A stretch of 64,000 nt of DNA from Bacillota bacterium. GTDB lineage: Bacteria; Bacillota; Clostridia; Lachnospirales; Lachnospiraceae. This document shows, one piece after another, positions 24,635 to 31,620 of this stretch. A model generated the notes under the pieces. It was not told the origin of the DNA. It did no database searches and saw nothing but the letters and a program-made list of their open reading frames with translations. The translations under genes were made by a program, and so were the position numbers. Within the stretch, counting starts at the first letter, position 1, and every line of letters begins with the position of its first letter. The stretch spans positions 1 through 64,000 of the forward strand of contig JAEZFK010000032.1 of NCBI GenBank assembly GCA_023437715.1, in the 5' to 3' direction.

Positions 24635-26371
24635 CTAAAGTGAAAGCAAACGGTCACCCTTAATTTCTTCGGCGCTCCATGTAATCAATGCAAATTTACC
24701 GCCGGCATGTTCATCCACACGGTTAAGCCATTCAATCTCATTTGCCGCCTTGGCGGCCAGTATGGGATTGGTGGTGTCCGTACCATACAGGGACTGGTTG
24801 ATAATCCACCATTGGGCGGATATACCTGCCCGTTTCAAATCATCCTCCAGACGCAATGCTTCATAAACAGGTGTCGCTTCGGGCAAGGTCACAATAAGAA
24901 CTTCGGTTTCACCGGATTTCAGACGTGGCAGCAGCTTTCTCACTGACTCAGGGATTTCGCCTTTTGTGCGCTGGATTTCGTGATTATAGCTTTGGGCGGA
25001 TTCCAGCAAAAGCAGGGTATGGCCGGTAGGTGCGGTATCAATCACCACTATTTGATCGTCGGCCTTTTCCACGATTTCCGCAAAGGCGCGAAACACAGCA
25101 ATTTCCTGCGTACAGGGGGAACGTAAATCTTCCTCCACATAGGCAATATCCTCGCCGCTCATGCCAGATGCAAGCGCTTTATTAAGCACTTCGGACTGGT
25201 ATTTTTTCAGCTCTTTGGCCTCGTCGATATGGCTCATGGAGACGCCGCAGCTTTCATCCAGTACAAATTTTAAATGTGCGGCAGGGTCGGTGGTTGCAAG
25301 ATGGACCTTTTCTCCACGCTTTGCAAGGCCCATTGCGACAGCGGCAGCAACAGTAGTTTTTCCTACGCCGCCCTTGCCCATTGTGAAAATAACGCGTTTA
25401 CCCCTTGCCGCCAGTTGGCCGATTACATAATTCAGAGCAGGAATATCAACGGCATTCAGCGTTTCCGTGGGTGCGGTCACATGGTCATGATTCAGAAGGG
25501 CACGCACATTTTCCAGCCCCGTGACGTTATAGGCACGCAGGGGCACCATATGAAGCGGAAGCGGCTGTAAACTTTCCGGCATGGCGTTAAGGGCAGCCTG
25601 CTGCTTTTCATACAGACTGGAAGAAAGCGCGTCGCTGTATTCCGTCAGCACACCGTTGATAACCAGCATCTGGTTGTGAACGCCCAGGGAAGAAAGTTCA
25701 CCGGAGGCCCGTGCCGCCTCTTTAAAAGGTGCTGTTTCGGGGCGTGTCACAAGGATCAGTGTGGTCAGGCTCCCGTCTGCCAGAGTTTTAACAGCCTGTT
25801 TATAAACTTCCTTTTTGCTCTCCAGACCGGAAAGCTGGCCCAGGCAGGAGGCCCCGTGAGTGCTTTCACTGATAAAATTACTCCATGCAGACGGGAGCTG
25901 GAGCATACGCAGCGTGTGGCCCGTAGGCGCCGTATCAAAAATAATATAATCGTATTCTTGCTCCACCTTGCTGTCTGTAATAAAACCGGAAAATTCATTA
26001 AATGCTGCAATCTCCACAGTGCAGGAACCGGAAAGCTGCTCCTCCATGCTGGCAAGAACAGCATCAGGAAGCTTGCCGCGATACGGGGCAATGACGCCTT
26101 CCCGATATTCAGCAGCAGCTTGTATTGGGTCCAGATTTGCCACAAACAGGCCGGGTACGCCAGGAATCGGAGTCCCCTTATTTGTCAGCTTCATCGAAAA
26201 AACGTCCTGCAAATTAGAGGCCGGATCGGTACTGATCAGCAGTACCCGTTTTCCGCTGTCTGCCAGCGATATGGCGGTGGCGCAGGCAACGCTGGTTTTT
26301 CCTACGCCGCCCTTTCCGGTATAGAAAAGGTATTTTGTAAGCCTGATCGCACAGGGGTCAAAGGAATTCAC
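24635..26371 (-). CDS. arsA: Arsenite-transporting ATPase
   Basis: 578 residues from the GTG one base after the arsD stop (GAGG 11 nt upstream). It has two homologous ATPase halves: the first P-loop GKGGVGKTS at about 19-27 with STDPASNL and DTAPTGHTLRML, the second P-loop MGKGGVGKTT at about 340 with TTDPAAHLKF and DTAPTGHTLLLL. Metalloid-site cysteines occur in GSCTVEIAAF, SPCTQEIAVF and CGVS. It drives arsenite export with the membrane carrier. Length matches the classical 583-residue ArsA. Confidence 0.92.
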   Translation of the reverse strand: MNSFDPCAIRLTKYLFYTGKGGVGKTSVACATAISLADSGKRVLLISTDPASNLQDVFSMKLTNKGTPIPGVPGLFVANLDPIQAAAEYREGVIAPYRGKLPDAVLASMEEQLSGSCTVEIAAFNEFSGFITDSKVEQEYDYIIFDTAPTGHTLRMLQLPSAWSNFISESTHGASCLGQLSGLESKKEVYKQAVKTLADGSLTTLILVTRPETAPFKEAARASGELSSLGVHNQMLVINGVLTEYSDALSSSLYEKQQAALNAMPESLQPLPLHMVPLRAYNVTGLENVRALLNHDHVTAPTETLNAVDIPALNYVIGQLAARGKRVIFTMGKGGVGKTTVAAAVAMGLAKRGEKVHLATTDPAAHLKFVLDESCGVSMSHIDEAKELKKYQSEVLNKALASGMSGEDIAYVEEDLRSPCTQEIAVFRAFAEIVEKADDQIVVIDTAPTGHTLLLLESAQSYNHEIQRTKGEIPESVRKLLPRLKSGETEVLIVTLPEATPVYEALRLEDDLKRAGISAQWWIINQSLYGTDTTNPILAAKAANEIEWLNRVDEHAGGKFALITWSAEEIKGDRLLSL

Positions 26372-26372
26372 C

Positions 26373-26747
26373 TTAACAGCAACCTCTTTCACAGCAGCAG
26401 CCCTCCTCCTGAGACTTTTCCGCTGTTTTCTCCAGCAGACTGGCGGGTAAGCCCAACCATTCTGTAAATTCCGCATTGGTGGGGTATTTGCCGGCAAGAA
26501 CGATTTTCCCGTCCATTACGGTAACAGGTAAGCCGTCCGGTCCCTTGTCATTGATGAAATCATTTACAGCCTTGTTATTCACAAACTCCATCGGTGCGCT
26601 GCTGAGATTAAAACGGTCGACAATTACGCCATGTTTTTTCAATGTGTCAAGTACAACAGAGATACGAAGCAGTTCGGGATCAATCCCTACTCCGCAAAGT
26701 CCGGTTGGACAGCACATGGCAGGTTCAAAAATTTGCATTGTTTTCAT
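26373..26747 (-). CDS. arsD: ArsD arsenite metallochaperone
   Basis: 124 residues from the second ATG (AAGG 8 nt upstream). The vicinal cysteines in IFEPAMCCPTGLCGVGI form the metalloid-transfer site. Further cysteine clusters close the protein (EEGCCCERGCC). It delivers As(III)/Sb(III) to ArsA and is a weak repressor in some operons. Confidence 0.9.
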   Translation of the reverse strand: MKTMQIFEPAMCCPTGLCGVGIDPELLRISVVLDTLKKHGVIVDRFNLSSAPMEFVNNKAVNDFINDKGPDGLPVTVMDGKIVLAGKYPTNAEFTEWLGLPASLLEKTAEKSQEEGCCCERGCC

Positions 26748-26776
26748 AGAAATACCTTCTTTCATTTAATTTATAA

Positions 26777-27844
26777 TTATTTTTCCGCTACCTTTTCCCT
26801 CTCAGGAAACCAATCTTTTGTATTATTAATGAATCTGACAAGCAGCAGCATAACGGGAACCTCTGTAAGAACTCCCACCGTGCAGGCGAGCACCACCGGA
26901 GAATTGGGGCCAAAAAGAGCAATCGCAACGGCAACTGACAATTCAAAGAAATCCGAAGCAGCAATAAGCGAGGCCGGGGCAGCTATGTTATGAGGCTGTT
27001 TCGTCCATCGGCATAACAGATAGGTGAAATTGGCGGAAATCACGTTTTGTAAAATCAGCGGAACTGCAATCTGCAAAACATACAAAGGCTGCTCTAAAAT
27101 GATGTCACCCTGGAAAGAGAAGATTATAACCAAAGTAAGAAGCAGCCCTAATGTGGTTATGCCGTCAAATTTGGGAACAAATTTCTCGTTAAAATACTGC
27201 TCCCCCTTTTTCCTAATCATAAGAATGCGTGTGAGAGCACCGCCGGCCAGCGGCACAACTACAAACAGGATGATGGAAAAGACAAGTGTATTCCAGGGGA
27301 TATGAACGTCGTTTACGCCCAGCAGTAATTGTACCAGAGGTACAAACAGCACCAGGATCAGCAAGTCATTAACGGAGACCTGAACAAGGGTATGGGCAGG
27401 GTCGCCCTTTGTGAGATTGCTCCACACAAATACCATAGCCGTGCAGGGGGCGGTTCCCAGCAATACGGCTCCTGTCACAAAATCCCGGGCTAAATCCGCC
27501 GGTATAAAAAATTGAAAGATAATTCTGAAAAATAATGATGCCAGCCCGAACATAAGGAAAGGCTTAATAAGCCAGCTGCTGCCGCTGGATATGAGAATGC
27601 CCAAAGGGTTCTTCCCCACATTCTTTATGGACTGAAAGTCAATTTTCATCATCATCGGATAAATCATAATCCAAATAAGAATGGCAATCGGAAGATTCTG
27701 CCCCGCATATTGGAATTTCTCCAAAACTGCAGGAATACCGGGAAGAAGTTTCCCTGTTAAAATACCGGCTGCCATACAAAGAAGAACCCAGACAGTCAGA
27801 TACTTTTCAAAAAATCCAATTCCCTGCTGCTTTTCTGATTTCAT
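26777..27844 (-). CDS. acr3: Acr3-type arsenite efflux permease
   Basis: 355 residues, ten predicted membrane helices. The conserved GTAPCTAMVFVWSNLTKGDP (membrane Cys) and QVSVNDLLILVLFVPLVQ are Acr3 signatures, not E. coli ArsB. With ArsA/ArsD it probably forms an ATP-driven pump. The gap to arsR is 104 nt. Confidence 0.92.
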   Translation of the reverse strand: MKSEKQQGIGFFEKYLTVWVLLCMAAGILTGKLLPGIPAVLEKFQYAGQNLPIAILIWIMIYPMMMKIDFQSIKNVGKNPLGILISSGSSWLIKPFLMFGLASLFFRIIFQFFIPADLARDFVTGAVLLGTAPCTAMVFVWSNLTKGDPAHTLVQVSVNDLLILVLFVPLVQLLLGVNDVHIPWNTLVFSIILFVVVPLAGGALTRILMIRKKGEQYFNEKFVPKFDGITTLGLLLTLVIIFSFQGDIILEQPLYVLQIAVPLILQNVISANFTYLLCRWTKQPHNIAAPASLIAASDFFELSVAVAIALFGPNSPVVLACTVGVLTEVPVMLLLVRFINNTKDWFPEREKVAEK

Positions 27845-27948
27845 ATAAGCTTGCTCCTGTCATATTGAATTTTTTCTATGTTTCGACGGTTTTTTTGCCG
27901 GTGCCTGTTTTTCTAGGGAACGTGGCAACGGCAGGGGCGGCGGAATAT

Positions 27949-28266
27949 CTATTGGTCACCGCCTTTCCTGTGGCAGATGCAGTCAGGCTTTGAAGTGAAT
28001 ATCTCTCCTAACTGCCGATAGAAAGCCTGCAGGCTCTCATCATTCAATGAATAATATATCCACTTACCCTCCGGCCTTGCGTTTACTAAACCGGCGTCCA
28101 TCAGCACTTTCATATCATGGGACAGGGTCGGCTGGGTAATATGAAACTCCTCTAAAATCTTACAGGCACACAGCTCCCCGCAAGAAAGCATATCAACAAT
28201 TCGCAGCCGTTTCGGGTCTGACAAGGCCTTTAAGACTTTGGCGTTCTGAATGTATTTCTGTTCCAT
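27949..28266 (-). CDS. arsR: ArsR-family arsenic-responsive repressor
   Basis: 105 residues. LKALSDPKRLRIVDMLSCGE is followed by the As(III)-binding motif ELCACKILEEF (CxC in the recognition region) and HITQPTLSHDMKVLMDAGLV. A C-terminal CICH adds further thiols. It represses the operon through the palindrome at 28280-28295. Confidence 0.92.
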   Translation of the reverse strand: MEQKYIQNAKVLKALSDPKRLRIVDMLSCGELCACKILEEFHITQPTLSHDMKVLMDAGLVNARPEGKWIYYSLNDESLQAFYRQLGEIFTSKPDCICHRKGGDQ

Positions 28267-28279
28267 AGGATGACCTCAC

Positions 28280-28295
28280 ATAGAAAATTTTCTAT
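28280..28295. promoter_or_regulatory. ArsR operator
   Basis: Perfect 16-bp palindrome ATAGAAAATTTTCTAT at the predicted transcription start, just downstream of the -10. Confidence 0.85.
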
Positions 28296-28300
28296 ATTAA

Positions 28301-28329
28301 AGTATATGCTTTAAATAAAAAAATGTCAA
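28301..28329 (-). promoter_or_regulatory. ars operon promoter
   Basis: TTGACA (complement of 28324-28329), 17 nt, TATACT (complement of 28301-28306). Confidence 0.88.
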
Positions 28330-28694
28330 TGCGGTTTTCTGTTTATTCTAAAGGGCTGGAAATCTATGTGGCTTTTACGGAATTACACCGATCCGGATGA
28401 CGTAATTGATGAGAACTATGGATTTTTACTTGACGAATAAATATTACAGGTGTAGTATTACGAGGAGGGGACGGCAGAGAACCAATAGCCAATATTGGGA
28501 GCAGCACTCCAGATTGGATAGGGACAGCTGAAATTGAGCACAATCTTTCCAAAGACGAAGAAACGGAAAATTTATCCCGGGAACACGGTTAAACAAATGT
28601 ATGATGCAATAGCTGCCGCAGGAATCCCTGAATGTCCGCAAGGGAACAGGGAATTAACAAGAATAAATTTCAGAACGCCCGGAAAGGAGTAATT
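28330..28694. other. Intergenic/leader region before the PBP gene
   Basis: Holds the PBP promoter and BlaI dyad (28430-28458), then an untranslated leader of about 230 nt. A 24-codon frame at 28366-28440 (starts MWLLRNYTDPDDVIDENYG) lies upstream of the promoter's -10 and looks like a gene fragment. No structured RNA is recognised in the leader. Confidence 0.5.
28430..28458 (+). promoter_or_regulatory. PBP promoter overlapped by a BlaI/MecI dyad
   Basis: TTGACG (28430-28435), 17 nt, TAGTAT (28453-28458). The dyad TATTACA-GG-TGTAGTA (28442-28457) fills the spacer and -10, the TACA/TGTA pattern bound by BlaI and MecI. Confidence 0.82.
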
Positions 28695-30809
28695 ATGATT
28701 GGGGATGGCAAAAGGAAAGGCAGAAGAAAAGGAAATTTGAAAAAGGGAAGCATAGCATTAATTTTTCTGGCATTGATTCTTCTTCTGGTCATTCTTACGG
28801 CAGGATTTTTCATCTGGAAGATGCAGAACAGCCGGAAATTGACAGCGGAAGACATTTTGAATCAATACGTGAGCAGTTTAAATTCCGGCAGCTATGATGA
28901 AATGTATAGCCTTTTGGATGAAGAGAGCCAAAAGAATATTTCCAGAGAGGATTTCATAGAACGCAACCAGAAAATTTATGAAGGAATAGGCGCTTCCGGC
29001 ATTGCTGTGGAAGTGAGCTCCAGGACGGAGGAAAAACGTACCGGCGGCGTGACAACTCAGAGCCTTACTTATCAGATGTCCATGAATACTTTGGCAGGTG
29101 ATATCTCTTTTTCACAGACGGCTGTTTTAAATAAAATTAAAGGAGAGGATTACAGACTGTCCTGGGACCACTCTTTGATTTTCCCGGATTTAGAAGCCCA
29201 GGACAAGGTACGCATCACCACGTCGGAACCGAAACGAGGCAGTATTTACGACAGAAACGGAATACTTTTGGCCGGGCCGGGAGTAGTTTCCTCGGTGGGA
29301 CTGGTGCCGGGAAAGATGAGTGAAGAGCCGTCCGAAGATTTAGAGCTTCTTGCAAAGCTTCTGGATACCACTGTGGAGTCCATTCAAAAGAAGCTGTCCG
29401 CTTCCTGGGTAAAAGACGATTCCTTTGTGCCTGTCCGGGAAATTGAAAAAAGTGATGTACCGGCGGCGGCTCAGCCGGACAATTTAAAAGACCAGCTGCT
29501 TGCAATACCGGGAGTTATGATAACGGATGCAGAAGAACGTGTCTATCCCTTGAAAGAGGCGGCGGCTCACGTAGTAGGGTATTTGCAGAATATTACGGCG
29601 GAAGAGCTGGAAAAGCACAGGGATGAGGGGTACAGTGCCAATAGCGTTATCGGAAAGAGCGGCGCGGAATTGCTTTATGAACAGGAATTAAAAGGGACGC
29701 CGGGGTGTAAGATTTATATTGTCACATCCGACGGGGAAACGAAAGAAGTTCTGGCTGAAAAGCCGGTTCAGGATGGTACGGATGTGACATTGACCTTGGA
29801 TGCAAAATTACAAAAGCTTTTGTATGAGCAGTATCAGACCGATAAGAGCGCATCGGTTGCCATGAATCCGAAGACAGGGGAAGTGCTGGCTCTTTTGTCC
29901 ACGCCGTCCTATGATAATAACCTGTTTGTACTGGGGATGTCGGAACGCGTCTGGAATTCGCTGAATGATAATTCAGACCAGCCGCTGCTGAACCGTTTCC
30001 GGGCAACCTTTGTGCCTGGCTCTTCCTTTAAGCCTGTTACTGCGGGAATAGGGCTTACGGCAGGGAAGCTGAATCCGGATGAGGACTTCGGAAATGTGGG
30101 AACCAGCTGGCAGAAGGATGCAGGCTGGGGAAATTATTATGTTACCACACTTCATACCTATGAGCCGGTAATTTTAAAGAATGCACTCATCTATTCAGAC
30201 AATATCTATTTTGCAAAGGCAGCCCTTGCAATTGGAGCAGATGTATTTACGGAGAAGTTAAAAGCACTGGGATTTGGAGAACATATTCCTTTTGCCATTG
30301 ATATGAGCGTTTCCAGTTACGGCAACAGCGATAAGATAGAGGATGAAATTCAGCTGGCGGACTCCGGCTATGGGCAGGGCCAGCTGCTGGTCAACCCATT
30401 GCATTTGGCTGCACTTTATTCTGCATTTGTCAATGACGGAAATGTCATTTCTCCTGTTCTTCGGCTATCAAAGGATCAGCAGAGCAGCTGCTGGATTGAA
30501 AATGCGTTCTCCAAAGAAGCGGCAGATACTGTGCGGGAAGACTTGATTCAGGTGATAGAAGATAAAAACGGAACCGGACATGGCTGTAAAATCGATGGAC
30601 TGAGCCTGGCTGGAAAAACAGGAACCGCGGAGATTAAACAGAGCAAGGGAGACCAGAATGGGACAGAGCTTGGATGGTTTGTCGTATTTACACCGGATGC
30701 ACAGGGAGAAGATGCTTTTTTGCTGGTGACTATGGTGGAGGATGTGAAAGAGCGGGGCGGAAGCGGCTATGTGGTTGAACGGACCAGGAAAGTGGTGGAA
30801 AGCAAATAG
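28695..30809 (+). CDS. MecA/PBP5-like class B penicillin-binding protein
   Basis: 704 residues from the ATG with AAGGAG 6 nt upstream. A basic N-terminus and one membrane anchor (about 15-38) precede an NTF2-like MecA_N domain (about 48-160, TAEDILNQYVSSLNSGSYDE), a dimerisation domain (about 165-330, PKRGSIYDRNGILLAGPG) and the transpeptidase domain with SxxK in VPGSSFKP (Ser443), SxN in YSDN (about 500) and KTGTAE (about 640). MecA_N PBPs include the low-affinity enzymes PBP2a and PBP5 that sustain cross-linking under beta-lactams. BlaI-type control supports an inducible resistance role here; the actual affinity is not deducible. Confidence 0.88.
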   Translation: MIGDGKRKGRRKGNLKKGSIALIFLALILLLVILTAGFFIWKMQNSRKLTAEDILNQYVSSLNSGSYDEMYSLLDEESQKNISREDFIERNQKIYEGIGASGIAVEVSSRTEEKRTGGVTTQSLTYQMSMNTLAGDISFSQTAVLNKIKGEDYRLSWDHSLIFPDLEAQDKVRITTSEPKRGSIYDRNGILLAGPGVVSSVGLVPGKMSEEPSEDLELLAKLLDTTVESIQKKLSASWVKDDSFVPVREIEKSDVPAAAQPDNLKDQLLAIPGVMITDAEERVYPLKEAAAHVVGYLQNITAEELEKHRDEGYSANSVIGKSGAELLYEQELKGTPGCKIYIVTSDGETKEVLAEKPVQDGTDVTLTLDAKLQKLLYEQYQTDKSASVAMNPKTGEVLALLSTPSYDNNLFVLGMSERVWNSLNDNSDQPLLNRFRATFVPGSSFKPVTAGIGLTAGKLNPDEDFGNVGTSWQKDAGWGNYYVTTLHTYEPVILKNALIYSDNIYFAKAALAIGADVFTEKLKALGFGEHIPFAIDMSVSSYGNSDKIEDEIQLADSGYGQGQLLVNPLHLAALYSAFVNDGNVISPVLRLSKDQQSSCWIENAFSKEAADTVREDLIQVIEDKNGTGHGCKIDGLSLAGKTGTAEIKQSKGDQNGTELGWFVVFTPDAQGEDAFLLVTMVEDVKERGGSGYVVERTRKVVESK

Positions 30810-30845
30810 GCAAAAAGGTAAAATTTACAGCAAACATATTTATTT

Positions 30846-31217
30846 TCATCTTTCCTCCGGAGAACTGAACAACTTTTTCAGATCGTTTAACTGCTCATCT
30901 GAAATCCTTTCGCTATGCATGTAGTTGGTCATGAGTGCCGATAAATTACCGTCAAAATACTGACTGAGAAAAGTATTGCTTTTGTGTTCCAGATATTCCT
31001 CTTGAGTAATAAGGGGAGTATAAACAAAAACGCGGCTTTCTTTGCTGTATGTGACAGCGTTTTTCTTGACTAAACGATTTAAGAGCGTATGAATTGTTTT
31101 CGGAGTCCAGGATGTAGAGGCTAAAAGCTTTTCGGTCACCTCATTGGTGCTGATGGGTGAATATTTCCATATGATTTTCATAACCTCGTATTCTGCATCT
31201 GATATCTGTGGTATCAT
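30846..31217 (-). CDS. blaI: BlaI/MecI-family repressor
   Basis: 123 residues from the ATG at 31217 (GGAGGG 6 nt upstream); ATGs further upstream lack that spacing. ISDAEYEVMKIIWKYSPIST, then TPKTIHTLLNRLVKKNAVTY and the EYLEHKSNTFLSQYFDGNLS dimerisation tail are typical. The Asn/Phe cleavage region used by BlaR1/MecR1 appears conserved (NTFLSQYF). No BlaR1 sensor gene is adjacent. It is convergent with the PBP gene and carries the same dyad in its own promoter. Confidence 0.9.
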   Translation of the reverse strand: MIPQISDAEYEVMKIIWKYSPISTNEVTEKLLASTSWTPKTIHTLLNRLVKKNAVTYSKESRVFVYTPLITQEEYLEHKSNTFLSQYFDGNLSALMTNYMHSERISDEQLNDLKKLFSSPEER

Positions 31218-31234
31218 ACCCATCCCTCCATTTT

Positions 31235-31250
31235 TATTACATCTGTAATA
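31235..31250. promoter_or_regulatory. BlaI operator in the blaI promoter
   Basis: TATTACA-TC-TGTAATA is a perfect dyad with 7-bp arms, immediately downstream of the -10 box. Confidence 0.85.
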
Positions 31251-31251
31251 T

Positions 31252-31280
31252 ATTATATCTTCTTCCATTTTGGCTGTCAA
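31252..31280 (-). promoter_or_regulatory. blaI promoter, perfect consensus
   Basis: TTGACA (complement of 31275-31280), 17 nt, TATAAT (complement of 31252-31257). Confidence 0.88.
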
Positions 31281-31406
31281 TCATAGTGTGATTTCCAGGT
31301 TGATGCTTTGCTGATTACAAAGGATTCATCAAGTTAATTGTTCATCCTATTTGATAAAAAACAGATGTATTCCGTACATTTATGTCGATTCAGATGTCGC
31401 TATTTG

Positions 31407-31435
31407 TTGAAATTTGTCGCATTCCATGGTAAAAT
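31407..31435 (+). promoter_or_regulatory. Promoter of the MalT-like regulator
   Basis: TTGAAA, 17 nt, TAAAAT, overlapped by the last TGTCG repeat. The leader would be about 180 nt. Confidence 0.6.
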
Positions 31436-31620
31436 AATCCTTAATCAGAGATATAATTACAGATCATTGAACCGTTAGAAAAGCTGGAAAAAAAGCGGGG
31501 AACCGGAAGCCGGAACGGGCTGGGATAAAATTCCGGGACAACAGGATACGTGGAGAAAGACATCAAGGAAAGCTGCAGGCACACGGGCATATTCTCCCCC
31601 ATCATAATGGAGGAATTGAT

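Larger units (their letters stand above)
31218..31620. other. Intergenic region between blaI and the LuxR-type regulator
   Basis: About 400 bp without a supported gene. The left part holds the blaI promoter and dyad (31235-31280). The middle has three TGTCG repeats (31383, 31395, 31416), the last overlapping the regulator's promoter at 31407-31435. The right 180 bp is leader with no feature recognised. Confidence 0.55.

Noticed and set aside
25676..26467. Plus-strand frame of 263 codons opposite arsA
   Set aside because: Antisense shadow of a well-supported gene; composition and lack of motifs argue against coding.
9497..31280. Integrative element with att sites
   Set aside because: No integrase, transposase or direct repeat of the tRNA end was recognised by eye.
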